Positions 26,063-36,275 of a stretch of 52,351 nt of DNA are shown here, one piece after another; position 1 is the first letter of the stretch; every line of letters starts with the position of its first letter. The notes beneath the pieces were generated by a model that was not told where the DNA came from, did not search any database, and saw only the letters and a program-made list of their open reading frames with translations. A program made the translations under genes and the position numbers. This DNA is from Colwellia sp. (GTDB taxonomy: Bacteria; Pseudomonadota; Gammaproteobacteria; Enterobacterales; Alteromonadaceae), in assembly GCA_020630795.1 (NCBI GenBank), contig JAHDIK010000020.1:1-52351 (forward strand), written 5' to 3'.

Positions 26063-28342
26063 ATGAGAAGTATCAGGAAGCTAACCACGATAATGTTTAC
26101 GGATATTGTTGGTTATACATCGTTATCATCGCAAAACGAACAGGACGCTTTAGATTTTCTTGAGTTGAATTCTCAACTGCACGATTACCTTATTAACCTT
26201 CATCACGGCAGCAAACTTAAAGAAATAGGAGATGGTACATTAGCGACGTTTGATAGCGCTGTTGACGCCGCTAACTGTGCTATAGCTATTCAGCAATACG
26301 TAACCCATTACAATAAATACCAATTACGTATTGGTCTTCATATAGGTGATGTACTTGCTTGCTCAAATGACGTTTTGGGGAATAGTGTTAATATATGTGC
26401 ACGTATCCAAGGAGCGACTGAGCCCGATAAAATCGCGATATCCGATGTTTTGTATCAGTCGATTAGCAATCAACTTGCTTTTAATTTTCACGAAATCGGC
26501 GAAGTATACTTAAAAGGTATTATCTCGCCTTTTCATTTATATGAAATTACCTACGCTCCAATAACACCTAAAAAAATTGATTTAAAGAAGCTCCCGTTTA
26601 GAGAAAAACAATCGTTTTTGTCTCAATTTTCATCACAAAGCTTAATCGCTAGTGTTTTAGTTATTAGTTTACTTGTACTTTATTTTCTTTATGTCACCAA
26701 GCCAGTAAACAATTCAAATTACGCAAATAAACCTCAACAAATTTCCTCTATTGCAGTTTTACCGTTTAAAGATTTAACGGAAGTTCAAAATCAGCAGTAT
26801 TTTAGTGATGGTATTTCTGAAGAGTTATTAAATTCGCTATCTAAAATTAAAGGGTTAAATGTTTCGTCAAGGTTATCTTCGTTTTCATTTAATCGCGATG
26901 AATTAGATCTTAAAGAGATTGGTAAACGCCTCAATGTTTCCCACATACTTGAGGGGAGTGTTCAGCGATTTGACAACAAAATGCGTATTTCAGCTCAATT
27001 AACTGAAATAGAAAGTGGCTTTCAAAAATGGTCTGAAACTTATGATCGTAACGTTGCTGATATTTTCGTGATTCAAGATGATATCGCTAAGTCTGTGATT
27101 ACCGCTTTACAAAACATTATCGATAGCGATTCTTTGGAAGACATCACGCCTAAGGCTATTGATAATTTTGCCGCTTACGACTTGTATTTACAGGGGTTAA
27201 GCTATTTAAACGCTCCACGAAACGTAAACAATTTAGAGCAAGCTAAACACTATTTTGAACAAGCGATTAGTAAAGAGCCGTCTTACGCGTCAGCCTACGC
27301 TGGATTGTGTCGAACAGAAGTTAATCAATATTTAGAAAACAACAATAATAAAAATATTATTGCAGCGACAAGTAGTTGTATAAAATCGTTAGAACATGAC
27401 CCAAATTTAATCGATGTTCATGTCGCACTGGGTAAATTCCACCATAGCACAGGACGTTTTAACGATTCGCTAGCATCGTTCGAAAAAGCTTTATCGATTC
27501 TTCCAAAACATTTTGATGCGATGATTGGGATTGCTGATACCTATATCAGTTTGAATAGATATGACAATGCATCTGAGGTTTTGTATCAACTTATTGAAAT
27601 GACCCCAAACGCGTGGTCAGCCCACAATGAGTTAGGGCGACTTTACTTAATAAAAGGGGAGATGAAAAAAGCAATTCCTCCTTTTGAAAAAGTTATCGAG
27701 TTGTTTCCTAATAATGAATCTGCGTATTCGAACCTCGGCTACGCGTATTTTTATCTACATGACTTTGAAAATGCGAAACGTTATTGGTTAGCGGCGCTAA
27801 ATCAAGAAAGAAGTGCAGATTCATATTCAAACTTAGGTATGTTGTATTATCAATTGAGTGATTTTGTAAAAGCTGAAGAAATGTTTAAAGAGGCCGTTAA
27901 TTTATCGCCTCAACATTCACTATTTTGGGGAAATCTTGCAGATGTTTACTTTCATTCAAATCAAGATGCTAAAGCCCTTACAACCTACAGAATAGCAATA
28001 GATAAAGCAGAAAAGTCACTGGAAAATAACGAGATTGATATTGATACACTATCAACCTTAAGCCTTTATCACGCTCGGATTAACGAACAATCCAAAGCTA
28101 AATCTTACCTTTCGTCATCACTTAAAATAAGCCCAGATGAACTCAATGTGTTGTATTACGCCGCATTAGTTAACTTTGAGCTAAATAATGAAGACTTAGG
28201 TTGGCAATACTTGAACCAAGCCATTAACAATGGATATCCCAGTGAACTTATTAAAAGCTCACCAGATTTTAGTAGTAAAAACCGCGATCCTCGCTTTATC
28301 GCATTAATCAAAGAAAGACCTCAAAAAACATCTGTTCAATAA
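26063..28342 (+). CDS. Class III adenylate/guanylate cyclase with TolB-like and TPR domains
   Basis: A 759-aa protein from the ATG at 26063 (AGAGAG just upstream); TTG at 26018 would add 15 residues. An N-terminal cyclase catalytic domain of about 175 residues has metal Asp residues in FTDIVGYT (D14) and GDGTL (D57) and an LGNSVNICARIQ motif. A hydrophobic helix lies near residues 195-215. A TolB/FlgO-like domain starts at ISSIAVLPFKDL, with ISEELLNSLSKI following. A long C-terminal TPR array is presumably periplasmic. Orientation and substrate (cAMP or cGMP) are inferred. A lipoprotein gene follows after 11 bp and may be a partner. Confidence 0.87.
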   Translation: MRSIRKLTTIMFTDIVGYTSLSSQNEQDALDFLELNSQLHDYLINLHHGSKLKEIGDGTLATFDSAVDAANCAIAIQQYVTHYNKYQLRIGLHIGDVLACSNDVLGNSVNICARIQGATEPDKIAISDVLYQSISNQLAFNFHEIGEVYLKGIISPFHLYEITYAPITPKKIDLKKLPFREKQSFLSQFSSQSLIASVLVISLLVLYFLYVTKPVNNSNYANKPQQISSIAVLPFKDLTEVQNQQYFSDGISEELLNSLSKIKGLNVSSRLSSFSFNRDELDLKEIGKRLNVSHILEGSVQRFDNKMRISAQLTEIESGFQKWSETYDRNVADIFVIQDDIAKSVITALQNIIDSDSLEDITPKAIDNFAAYDLYLQGLSYLNAPRNVNNLEQAKHYFEQAISKEPSYASAYAGLCRTEVNQYLENNNNKNIIAATSSCIKSLEHDPNLIDVHVALGKFHHSTGRFNDSLASFEKALSILPKHFDAMIGIADTYISLNRYDNASEVLYQLIEMTPNAWSAHNELGRLYLIKGEMKKAIPPFEKVIELFPNNESAYSNLGYAYFYLHDFENAKRYWLAALNQERSADSYSNLGMLYYQLSDFVKAEEMFKEAVNLSPQHSLFWGNLADVYFHSNQDAKALTTYRIAIDKAEKSLENNEIDIDTLSTLSLYHARINEQSKAKSYLSSSLKISPDELNVLYYAALVNFELNNEDLGWQYLNQAINNGYPSELIKSSPDFSSKNRDPRFIALIKERPQKTSVQ

Positions 28343-28353
28343 GGAAGATCAAC

Positions 28354-28914
28354 ATGAAAATGATAAAAAGTAACGTTGTAACCGCTTTAAAATATATATG
28401 TTTACTGTTTACCTTTGTTCTGTTCTCTGGGTGCTCAAATTCTATGAGCCATGTAACACCAAGTAAAAATGAACGACCGATTTCGAGTCAGGTAGTTGAT
28501 ATTGTGCTTCATCAAGATAGTAATGGGAATTATAGGTCTAAGGAAGAACTACAAGAAAAGGATAAAGAGATAGAAGTAGTTTTTACTAACAAAAAGAAGC
28601 ATCATGAAATCGTGTTCAAGTTATCGATTAAACGTCCAAACAAACCAGTCGAAGAAATTAAACAAACTAACTTCAGAACTTTCATTAAATTTATTGAGCC
28701 ATCTATAGCTCCATTAAATAGCTTTTGTAAAAAACCTCAACGATGGATAGACGGTGTGCCGCAGAATATTCCAGGAAAACCATGGAAGAAAATTAAATTG
28801 AAAAATGATAGTAAAATTCATCCCAATAATCATTGCTATGTATATGACTTGATTGTTTTTACACCTAATGGGCAAAAAGTCGTAATAGACCCAAGAATTA
28901 GAATTAGGCGTTAA
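28354..28914 (+). CDS. Uncharacterised lipoprotein downstream of cyclase-TPR
   Basis: A 186-aa protein with a long signal sequence ending in the lipobox FSGC (Cys at residue 27). The mature part is basic and rich in Lys, with beta-strand-like stretches and two Cys near the C-terminus. No family was recognised. AAGGAAG at 28341-28347 is a good ribosome site, overlapping the end of the cyclase gene, so the two are likely one transcript. The neighbouring periplasmic TPR region might contact it, but that is speculation. Confidence 0.65.
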   Translation: MKMIKSNVVTALKYICLLFTFVLFSGCSNSMSHVTPSKNERPISSQVVDIVLHQDSNGNYRSKEELQEKDKEIEVVFTNKKKHHEIVFKLSIKRPNKPVEEIKQTNFRTFIKFIEPSIAPLNSFCKKPQRWIDGVPQNIPGKPWKKIKLKNDSKIHPNNHCYVYDLIVFTPNGQKVVIDPRIRIRR

Positions 28915-29053
28915 CAGCGCTAAATTATATAGCGGGTAGATGAAACAAGTTATTAAAGTTTTGTTTAACTTTATTTAACACTATATGTTGAGTTAAATTA
29001 ATCATATAATTGTGATCTACTCACTATATTAGAATGGAATTGGGTGATTTTAG

Positions 29054-29704
29054 ATGAAATCCTTATACAAATACTTTAGCGTTGCAGCATTAGTTGTTAG
29101 CTTGTCTGCTTGTCAATCAGCGTATTATTCAGCAATGGAATCCGTTGGCCAACATAAAAGAGATATTATGTTGTCTCGAGTTGAAAGTGCTCAAGAAGCT
29201 CAAGTAGATGCGCAAGAACAATTTAAATCTTCGTTAGAGCAACTGTCTACATTGATTGATTTTGACGGTGGTGATTTGGCTGAACAATACGAAATTACCG
29301 AAGAGCAATACGAGGCAAGCCAAGCAGCAGCAGATAAAGTAACAGATAAGATCGAATCGATTGAAAAAGTGTCTGAAGCGTTGTTTGAAGAATGGGCAAG
29401 CGAAATTGAAGAATACACAAATACGAGCCTTAAGCGTCAAAGCCAAAGCGAGTTAACGAAAACTGAACGTCAGTACAATACGTTAATCAAATCTATGCAC
29501 AGAGCAAAGTCTAAAATGGATCCAGTTTTAGCTACGCTTAAAGACAATACTTTGTATTTAAAACATAACTTAAATGCCCGTGCTATTGGTGCATTACAAG
29601 GTGAATACAAAAACCTGAAAAAAGATATTACTTCTTTAATCAGTGAAATGAATAAGTCTATTAGCCAATCACAACAGTTTATCGACTTACTTCAAGCTAA
29701 ATAA
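29054..29704 (+). CDS. DUF2959-family lipoprotein
   Basis: A 216-aa protein with signal peptide and lipobox LSAC (Cys at residue 20). The rest is long helices with heptad character: ESVGQHKRDIMLSRVESAQEAQ starts the conserved part, and a second helical block begins near SELTKTERQYNTL. This fits DUF2959, an uncharacterised envelope family of marine gammaproteobacteria. The coiled-coil architecture suggests oligomerisation in the periplasm. It is apparently monocistronic, convergent with the diguanylate cyclase. Confidence 0.75.
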   Translation: MKSLYKYFSVAALVVSLSACQSAYYSAMESVGQHKRDIMLSRVESAQEAQVDAQEQFKSSLEQLSTLIDFDGGDLAEQYEITEEQYEASQAAADKVTDKIESIEKVSEALFEEWASEIEEYTNTSLKRQSQSELTKTERQYNTLIKSMHRAKSKMDPVLATLKDNTLYLKHNLNARAIGALQGEYKNLKKDITSLISEMNKSISQSQQFIDLLQAK

Positions 29705-29715
29705 CAAATATTTGG

Positions 29716-30807
29716 TTAAAACAAAATAGCATCTTCCGACTCAATTGGTTTGGTAGGTGCTATTTTTTTGTCTTGTATTAACTGATCATAATTACTTGTT
29801 GCATTTCTGCCATTAGATTTTACGTAATACAAAGCTGTATCAGCTTCAGCAATCACTTCCTGTGGCGACGATTGCTCTCTAATTTCTTCAAAACCAATAC
29901 TCACCGTTACCTTCCCAACTTGTGGAAAGTCAAAACGTTCTATGTTTGTACGCAATCGTTCAAAAGCTTTGTAAGCGTCATCGTTATCATAAGCTTTTAG
30001 CAAAACCACAAACTCTTCACCGCCGTATCGGTAAACCAAGTCGTTTGCACGAGTAAAACTCTGAGTCATACAACGTGATACTAAAACTAAAATTTCGTCA
30101 CCGTACAAATGACCGTAGTTGTCGTTAATCTTTTTAAAATGGTCGATATCGATTATGCCAAGAAAGGTTTTCTTCTTATCATGGTTGTTGCGCCTGTTAT
30201 CGACGGTACTCATCGTCGGCGGTTCGCCGTCTTGGCTAGTAGACGCATTTCTTTTCAGTACGTGCAATATACGTTCATCAAGTGTTTCTCTGTTGAAGAG
30301 TCCAGTGAGTTTGTCTCGCTGAGTGTTATTCAATAAATTTAGGTAATTTGAATATACGCGTAGTATTCCACTAAATAGCATGTGCTTAGACTTGCGTTCT
30401 TCTGGAGTTAATACGTGTTTATTTTCTGTCGATAGAAGTAACGCGATAACGTTGTTGTTTTCGTCGTATACGGGGTAAGTGCTATATACATGTTCAGAGT
30501 GTGGGTCTTCATACTCTTGCATGGTGTTTTCAGCAATAACACGGTCAAAAAGTTTATTCAGTAACGATAGAAAAACGCTATCTACCTTTTGATGAGAAGA
30601 TTCGAATTCGTTATGCCCAATAGACGCTAATAACGTAATTTCAATTTTCTCATTATATTTTTTAACACCGAATAACCGCTGTCGTGTATTTGGGAATATT
30701 TCTACAATCGTTTGGGTTAAGCTCTGTTCCAGTAAGCTTTTATCTCGGTAGCTCGTAATTTTAGCTAAGCTATCAACAATATTAATTTCAACGTTAGATT
30801 TAGGCAT
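29716..30807 (-). CDS. Diguanylate cyclase with N-terminal GAF-like domain
   Basis: A 363-aa cytoplasmic protein. Residues 1-155 form a GAF-like sensor (STYPVYDENNNVIALLLSTE is the conserved core). The GGDEF domain begins at RDKLTGLFNRETLDER and has the active motif GGEEF preceded by RAND, an RxxD allosteric I-site. This predicts an active c-di-GMP synthase under product inhibition. An insertion of about 25 polar residues sits between the first GGDEF helix and the FLGIIDIDHFKKIND strand. It is transcribed alone. Confidence 0.9.
   Translation of the reverse strand: MPKSNVEINIVDSLAKITSYRDKSLLEQSLTQTIVEIFPNTRQRLFGVKKYNEKIEITLLASIGHNEFESSHQKVDSVFLSLLNKLFDRVIAENTMQEYEDPHSEHVYSTYPVYDENNNVIALLLSTENKHVLTPEERKSKHMLFSGILRVYSNYLNLLNNTQRDKLTGLFNRETLDERILHVLKRNASTSQDGEPPTMSTVDNRRNNHDKKKTFLGIIDIDHFKKINDNYGHLYGDEILVLVSRCMTQSFTRANDLVYRYGGEEFVVLLKAYDNDDAYKAFERLRTNIERFDFPQVGKVTVSIGFEEIREQSSPQEVIAEADTALYYVKSNGRNATSNYDQLIQDKKIAPTKPIESEDAILF
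29723..29768. terminator. Possible shared terminator at convergent gene ends
   Basis: AAAATAGCATC (29723-29733) pairs with GGTGCTATTTT (about 29755-29765), followed by more T. It overlaps the last codons of the diguanylate cyclase. The loop is long, so this is tentative. Confidence 0.4.
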
Positions 30808-31062
30808 AAATAAACAGGCTCATTCAATATAAAACACATATTTAATGGTTAGGTTAACTAATGTAGCACTAACGCATAAAATACATACAACATATACTCT
30901 AATGTTAGCAGAAATATAAAAAATTGATTATTAGACGTTCCTCTATGTTACGCCACAGAAGCGTTAAGTTGCTTTGTCATAACTTTTAACAATTGTTTGA
31001 TGTGTAATCGTAAAAAAATCGATATGATGATCCTCATAAATAACAAGAATAATTAATACAAT

Positions 31063-31878
31063 ATGTTAATTGATCCACAACGAACACTTACTATTATTCA
31101 GTTTGAACTAACACGATTATTTGGTTCAAAACGCGGCTTAGTTACTATTGCTGCGTTTTCATGTGTCTGGTTTCTTATCTATTACTATTTGATAAGCTCT
31201 GCGGCTGATTTAGTTTCATCACCTACATTTAAAGATATTGCGCAGCAAGTATTTGGCCGTTTAGATCTTCTACAAGTATTCTCTTGGGGAATTCCTCAAC
31301 TCAGCGTTTATTGGCTTATCGCTGTAATGCTTTTACCTTTATTCGCGTTACTTTTTGCATGTGATCAAACGTGTTCCGATAGGGAGCGTGGAACTTTACG
31401 CTTTATTCTACTTAGAACAACACGTAGCGAATTACTACTCGGGCGATTTATCGGTCAAACCTTTATTCTTGCTATTTTAATTGCGGTTACCTTGATGGTC
31501 AGTATTGTACTAGCACTAACCAACGATTTATCAGTATCTACTGAGCAGTTAGGTATTGCTTTAAAGGTGTACGGAAATTTAATGATTGTCGTTCTTCCAT
31601 TTGTCGCAAGTATGTCGTTAATCAATAGTTTCGTTAAATCAGCCAAAATGTCTATCGTAACGTATATATTGTTATACGTACTTGGCGGTATTGTTATTAA
31701 CTTAATTGGATATTTTCTGTTCGATATATCATTACTGTTTTACCTATATCCCGGAGAACAAATAGATAGGATTATAACATTTGACGCTTCGACGTTTGAC
31801 CAGTTAGGCCTTCCAGTATTACAAACATGTCTTTACTTGTTTGCTGCTAATATCGTATTAAAAAGGGCATCGCTATGA
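31063..31878 (+). CDS. ABC transporter permease (ABC-2 / NosY-like)
   Basis: A 271-aa integral membrane protein with about six hydrophobic segments. Between the second and third is a cytoplasmic DRERGTLRFILLRTTRS stretch typical of ABC-2 / NosY-type permeases, where it couples to the ATPase. The start at 31063 has no obvious ribosome site. The last four bases overlap the ATPase gene (ATGA). This pair resembles exporters of small hydrophobic or metal-related cargo; no substrate-specific neighbour is present. Confidence 0.85.
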   Translation: MLIDPQRTLTIIQFELTRLFGSKRGLVTIAAFSCVWFLIYYYLISSAADLVSSPTFKDIAQQVFGRLDLLQVFSWGIPQLSVYWLIAVMLLPLFALLFACDQTCSDRERGTLRFILLRTTRSELLLGRFIGQTFILAILIAVTLMVSIVLALTNDLSVSTEQLGIALKVYGNLMIVVLPFVASMSLINSFVKSAKMSIVTYILLYVLGGIVINLIGYFLFDISLLFYLYPGEQIDRIITFDASTFDQLGLPVLQTCLYLFAANIVLKRASL

Positions 31879-32774
31879 GTATATTGGTAGAAGTTAACGG
31901 GTTAAGTAAACGTTTTGGCGATAAACAAGCGTTAAATAATGTAAGCTTTCAAATTAACAAAGGCGAACCTGTAGCACTTGTGGGGCCTAACGGCGCGGGT
32001 AAAACAACACTGTTTAGTATTTTATGTGGCTATTTACCTTACGACACAGGAGAGGTAAGTGTTTTCGGTGCTAAGCCCGCATCATCTCAAACGTTTAATA
32101 AACTTGCTGCGCTGCCTCAAGACGCACAATTAGATCCCGCTTATTCCATCGAAGAACAGCTTAAGTTCTATGCGCAGTTACAAGGTTTTACTAGAAAACA
32201 AAGTTTAATTGAATCTCATCGAACACTCGATTTAGTCGGATTAAATGATAACTATAAAGTTAAGCCGTTAGAACTTTCTCATGGTATGCGTAAGCGTGTT
32301 TCTATTGCACAAGCGTTAATTGGATCTCCAGAACTCATAATGTTGGACGAAGCAACAGCAGGGCTAGACCCAAAACATGCGAAAGACGTTCGAGAAATCG
32401 TATCTCGATTGGCTGGCGAAATCACCTTCGTGTTGAGCTCACATGATTTAAGCGAGCTTGAAAGATTATGCGACCAAGTGTTATACCTAGAAAACGGCGT
32501 TTTACGCACCCATCAAACGAGTGATAATACCGGTGAAGAAAGCTATTTAACGCTTAGAATGAAAACTCAACCCGATAACTTCGTTGAAATAATCAGAAAC
32601 GTGGCTGGCGTTAACAGCGTTTCATTGATCCAAGGTAAAGAGTATTTGGTGAGCTATAACGCTCAAAATCAATCGCAATCTTTAGACATAGAAATACTCA
32701 AGCTATGTCACGAAAATAACTGGTCATACACACAACTGTTTAACGGTAAAACGTTAGAAAATCAATTGTTTTAA
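31875..32774 (+). CDS. ABC transporter ATP-binding protein
   Basis: A 299-aa protein. Walker A is GPNGAGKTT near residues 38-46, the Q-loop is in LPQDAQLD, the signature is degenerate (ELSHGMRKRVSIAQAL, SHGMR in place of LSGGQ), Walker B is LIMLDEATAGLDP, and the switch His is in SSHDLSE. A C-terminal extension of about 90 residues follows the ATPase core, as in CcmA/NosF-type proteins. It is translationally coupled to the permease through a 4-nt overlap. Confidence 0.92.
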   Translation: MSILVEVNGLSKRFGDKQALNNVSFQINKGEPVALVGPNGAGKTTLFSILCGYLPYDTGEVSVFGAKPASSQTFNKLAALPQDAQLDPAYSIEEQLKFYAQLQGFTRKQSLIESHRTLDLVGLNDNYKVKPLELSHGMRKRVSIAQALIGSPELIMLDEATAGLDPKHAKDVREIVSRLAGEITFVLSSHDLSELERLCDQVLYLENGVLRTHQTSDNTGEESYLTLRMKTQPDNFVEIIRNVAGVNSVSLIQGKEYLVSYNAQNQSQSLDIEILKLCHENNWSYTQLFNGKTLENQLF

Positions 32775-32795
32775 CTACAATAAAAAGATCTACAA

Positions 32796-33119
32796 ATGAA
32801 AGCTAACACTCAAAAATTATATGAACTAACTGTTGAAGCTAACGATTTATTTATTCAAGCGAATAGCCAAATCAGCACATCTGTCGGATTGATGGACAAA
32901 GCATTGCGTAAAAAGGGTATTCAAGCCGACGCGGTAACCGTAGACGCAATCGTATCTAAAAATAGATTAATATTTGTTTTGCTAGATGCAGATACTACAA
33001 CAGTTGGCGTAGGTATTGGAAACATAGACGACGATAGTATTCGGTTTATTGATCAACATTCACTTGCTTCTCTCACTCCCCAAAATGTATCAGCTATACT
33101 TGCTACAAACTTAGAGTAA
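32796..33119 (+). CDS. Uncharacterised conserved small protein (107 aa)
   Basis: No family recognised. It is soluble and acidic, with an N-terminal helix (QKLYELTVEANDLFIQANSQ) and a beta-rich second half (RLIFVLLDADTTTVGVGIG). It lacks a signal peptide. It starts 21 bp after the ABC ATPase and probably shares that transcript. The composition and codon use look like its neighbours, so it is likely a real gene. Confidence 0.6.
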   Translation: MKANTQKLYELTVEANDLFIQANSQISTSVGLMDKALRKKGIQADAVTVDAIVSKNRLIFVLLDADTTTVGVGIGNIDDDSIRFIDQHSLASLTPQNVSAILATNLE

Positions 33120-33157
33120 GTAGGTTAGTTAATGCTTAGTTTAATATGGAGAACCTT

Positions 33158-33565
33158 ATGATGAGTCAGCTTAACGAATTTATACAGGGAATTCCGTCAG
33201 AGACAAAACGAAATGACGCTATCGAGCTACTTAAAATTCTAGAAGAAGAATCTGGTTACATGCCGTACTTGTCAGGCAGTATTGTTGGTTTTGGCTCGTA
33301 TCATTATAAATATGATAGTGGTAGAGAAGGTGACAGCTTTGTAGTCGCTTTCTCTCCCCGAAAAGCGAATATTGCAATTTATATTATGCCGGGTTTTAGT
33401 ACGTTTGAAGAACAATTAAAACGTTTAGGTAAACATAAAACGGGGAAATCATGCCTGTACATTAATAAATTGAAAGATGTCGATATTTCAACACTGAGAC
33501 AAATAATTTCAGAGTCAGTTAACATTATGCAAACTAGATATACATGTAGTGCGCAGCCTGACTAA
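33158..33565 (+). CDS. DUF1801-family protein (135 aa)
   Basis: The start is set at 33158 because TGGAG (33147-33151) is a good ribosome site for it; an ATG at 33146 would overlap that site. The pattern VGFGSYHYKYDSGREGDSFVVAFSPRKANIAIYI, followed later by KHKTGKSCLYINKLKDVD, matches DUF1801 (YdhG-like) proteins. The family is small and cytoplasmic, with no proven activity. Confidence 0.8.
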   Translation: MMSQLNEFIQGIPSETKRNDAIELLKILEEESGYMPYLSGSIVGFGSYHYKYDSGREGDSFVVAFSPRKANIAIYIMPGFSTFEEQLKRLGKHKTGKSCLYINKLKDVDISTLRQIISESVNIMQTRYTCSAQPD

Positions 33566-33640
33566 ATCAACGCGTTAAGCTTTCTTCTACTATTACATTC
33601 CTGTAACCTTTCACCTATTCAATAATAAAGACTTTATACA

Positions 33641-34189
33641 ATGAACAGTACCGACTTACTTCTTAATCGCCAATCAAACCCTTTTTTATGTGATCCTGCG
33701 CCAGCAAATGACGATCTTCATAAAATTCTAAGTGCTGGAATGCGAGTTCCTGATCATGGCGGGTTATTACCTTGGCATTTTACGATTGTTGAAGGGGAAG
33801 GATTACAAAAGCTAAGTGAAATTTTTGTAAATGCCGTAAAACTTAAGACAGATGACCAAGCTAAAATAGAAAAAACAACCAAAATGCCGTTCAGAGCACC
33901 AATGATTATTGTTGTTAGTACAAAATATGTAGAGCATAAAGTACCAAAACAAGAACAACTTGTTTCAGCCGGCTGTAGTGTACATGCTATGCAAATGATG
34001 GCTTATAGCTTAGGGTTTGGTGCTATGTGGAGAACGGGAGATTTAAGTTACAATAACTCGGTTAAGTACGCGCTTAATATAGATTTAAATGATGATATTG
34101 TCGGATATTTATATGTAGGAAGTGAGAAAAAACAGTTACCAACTAAGCCTGTTAAACCTTATGATAATCACGTTACGTATTTGAAATAA
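33641..34189 (+). CDS. Nitroreductase-family flavoprotein, YdjA-like
   Basis: A 182-aa protein, the short form of the nitroreductase fold as in E. coli YdjA. The N-terminal RQSNP motif is the FMN-phosphate Arg/Ser region. AGMRVPDHGGLLPWHFTIVEG follows it, and the C-terminal GAMWRTGD stretch lines the flavin site. It probably acts as an FMN-dependent, NAD(P)H-using homodimer. The physiological substrate is unknown. A strong terminator follows. Confidence 0.9.
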   Translation: MNSTDLLLNRQSNPFLCDPAPANDDLHKILSAGMRVPDHGGLLPWHFTIVEGEGLQKLSEIFVNAVKLKTDDQAKIEKTTKMPFRAPMIIVVSTKYVEHKVPKQEQLVSAGCSVHAMQMMAYSLGFGAMWRTGDLSYNNSVKYALNIDLNDDIVGYLYVGSEKKQLPTKPVKPYDNHVTYLK

Positions 34190-34201
34190 TTCAACCAAAT
34201 A

Positions 34202-34226
34202 AAAAGCGCCATAAAGGCGCTTTTTT
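34202..34226. terminator. Bidirectional intrinsic terminator
   Basis: AAAAGCGCC (34202-34210) pairs perfectly with GGCGCTTTT (34216-34224) around loop ATAAA, followed by more T. It is placed between the convergent nitroreductase and asnS genes. Confidence 0.85.
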
Positions 34227-34329
34227 GTTTGTTAATGACCCATACTAAGACGGGGGCAATTTACTAATGTTTGTTAATGCTTATGAAAAACACTCATTGA
34301 TTTAATCATTAGTAAAACAAGCGAGCATG

Positions 34330-35730
34330 TTAAAATGCTGCGCTGTTTGGTGTTCTTGGGAATGGTATAACGTCACGAACATTTTGCATACCCGTTGCGT
34401 AAGCAACTAGGCGTTCAAAGCCTAGACCAAAACCTGAATGTGGAACCGTTCCGTAGCGACGTAAGTCTCTATACCAGCTGTAGTCTGAAACATCTAAATT
34501 CATTTCTTCTAAACGAGCATCAAGTACATCTAAACGTTCTTCACGTTGGCTACCACCAATGATTTCACCAATGCCTGGTGCTAATACGTCCATCGCCGCA
34601 ACAGTTTTACCGTCGTCATTCAAACGCATATAGAAAGACTTAATGTCTTTAGGGTAGTTTTGTAAAACAACTGGACCACCAACATGCTCTTCAGCAAGGT
34701 ATCTTTCGTGTTCAGAGTTTAAGTCAACGCCCCAAGAAACAGGGTTTTCGAATTTCTTACCACATTCTTGTAGAATCTTAATCGCGTCAGTGTAATCCAT
34801 GCGAACAAATTCACTGTTAATAACAGAGTTCAAACGATCAATTACCGTTTTATCTACACGTTGTTGGAAAAACTCTATGTCATCTGCACGCTCTTCAAGC
34901 ACTGCTTTAAACACATAGCGAAGCATTTCTTCAGCTAGGTCAGCAGCATCAGATAAGTCTGCAAATGCGATCTCTGGCTCTATCATCCAAAACTCTGCTA
35001 AGTGACGAGTTGTATTTGAATTTTCAGCACGGAATGTAGGACCAAACGTATAAACTTTTGATAGGGCACATGCGTATGTTTCAACGTTTAGCTGACCAGA
35101 AACAGTTAAGAATGTCTCTTTACCAAAAAAGTCTTCTTTATAGTCAATATCGCCTTTATCAGTTCGTGGTAAATTTTCCATGTCTAATGTACTTACACGG
35201 AACATTTCGCCAGCACCTTCACAATCACTACCCGTAATAAGTGGAGTACTTATCCAAAAGTAACCTTTTTCATGAAGAAAACGATGAACTGCTTGCGCTA
35301 ATGTATTACGAACGCGTGTTACCGCGCCACCAATATTTGTACGTGCACGCAAGTGTGCTTGTTCACGTAAAAATTCGATACTATGACGCTTAGCTGCCAT
35401 TGGGTAAGTGTCAGGATCTTCAACGTATCCATATACTTCAACGTCGGTTGCTTGAATTTCAAACGACTGACCTTTACCTGGCGATTCAACTAAAATACCC
35501 GTTACTTTAACAGCACAACCTGTAGTAAGCTTTAACACTTCTGATTGGTAATTTTCTATGTCACTTGGAACGATAGCTTGAATCGCGTCAAAACATGAAC
35601 CATCATGTATAGCTAAAAATGAAATACCAGCTTTTGAATCGCGGCGTGTACGAATCCAACCATGTACTGAAACTGGCTCATTAACAGGAGATTTTCCTGC
35701 TAAAACATCAGTAATTGATATGAGTGACAT
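34330..35730 (-). CDS. asnS: Asparagine--tRNA ligase
   Basis: A 466-aa class IIb aminoacyl-tRNA synthetase. The N-terminal OB-fold anticodon-binding domain ([20 protein letters not shown]) is followed by the catalytic domain. That carries motif 2 [21 protein letters not shown] and motif 3 [15 protein letters not shown]. The TRHLAEF sequence and the absence of the GatCAB-type context support AsnRS rather than AspRS. Its length is typical. It is a housekeeping gene with its own transcript; the start ATG is at 35728-35730 on the minus strand. Confidence 0.97.
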   Translation of the reverse strand: MSLISITDVLAGKSPVNEPVSVHGWIRTRRDSKAGISFLAIHDGSCFDAIQAIVPSDIENYQSEVLKLTTGCAVKVTGILVESPGKGQSFEIQATDVEVYGYVEDPDTYPMAAKRHSIEFLREQAHLRARTNIGGAVTRVRNTLAQAVHRFLHEKGYFWISTPLITGSDCEGAGEMFRVSTLDMENLPRTDKGDIDYKEDFFGKETFLTVSGQLNVETYACALSKVYTFGPTFRAENSNTTRHLAEFWMIEPEIAFADLSDAADLAEEMLRYVFKAVLEERADDIEFFQQRVDKTVIDRLNSVINSEFVRMDYTDAIKILQECGKKFENPVSWGVDLNSEHERYLAEEHVGGPVVLQNYPKDIKSFYMRLNDDGKTVAAMDVLAPGIGEIIGGSQREERLDVLDARLEEMNLDVSDYSWYRDLRRYGTVPHSGFGLGFERLVAYATGMQNVRDVIPFPRTPNSAAF

Positions 35731-35865
35731 TTATCGACCTCTTTGTCTGTCAAAATTGCTCTAAAGTTAAGGTGTGATATGTTACCGTGCAGAATATGTT
35801 TAACAAGTAAAAATTGCTAATTGATAGTATAAAATCCTCTAATATAGGAGAACAAAGTAGTAAAT

Positions 35866-36225
35866 ATGGAAACAAAACAAAAAAACAGAAGAAAGGCACC
35901 AGATAAATGGATTTTTATCGTAAGAGCCTTCACGATTATTAGTTGGGTATTATTTATATTTGCTCTCGGTATGTCTTATTACGCTGCGCCCGAAAGTGAT
36001 TACGGCTTTTTAAGATATCAGGGCATATCGGTTCGTAAATTTTGGGTGGTTCCGTTAACAGGATATTTATACGGAGCACTATGGTTAAGTGCTTTATGTA
36101 GTTATTTTTGTTTAATCATCCATAAATACCGCTCTCGTAGAGCGTCTGACGGTAAAAAATTCAACTTATTCCTATTGATGTTGATTACCGTCGCGTGGGC
36201 TTTGTATATAATTACTAGCTTGTAG
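35866..36225 (+). CDS. Small inner-membrane protein, three predicted helices (119 aa)
   Basis: A basic N-terminus (KQKNRRKAPDKW) is followed by hydrophobic segments at about residues 17-40, 62-83 and 98-118. A loop of about 20 residues (APESDYGFLRYQGISVRKFW) probably faces the periplasm. No family recognised. TAGGAGAAC at 35846-35854 gives a reasonable ribosome site. It is divergent from asnS and convergent with bioA. Confidence 0.6.
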   Translation: METKQKNRRKAPDKWIFIVRAFTIISWVLFIFALGMSYYAAPESDYGFLRYQGISVRKFWVVPLTGYLYGALWLSALCSYFCLIIHKYRSRRASDGKKFNLFLLMLITVAWALYIITSL

Positions 36226-36275
36226 ATTTTATTTTGGTTAATACAATTTCACGAAGATAATCACCGAAATAAATA

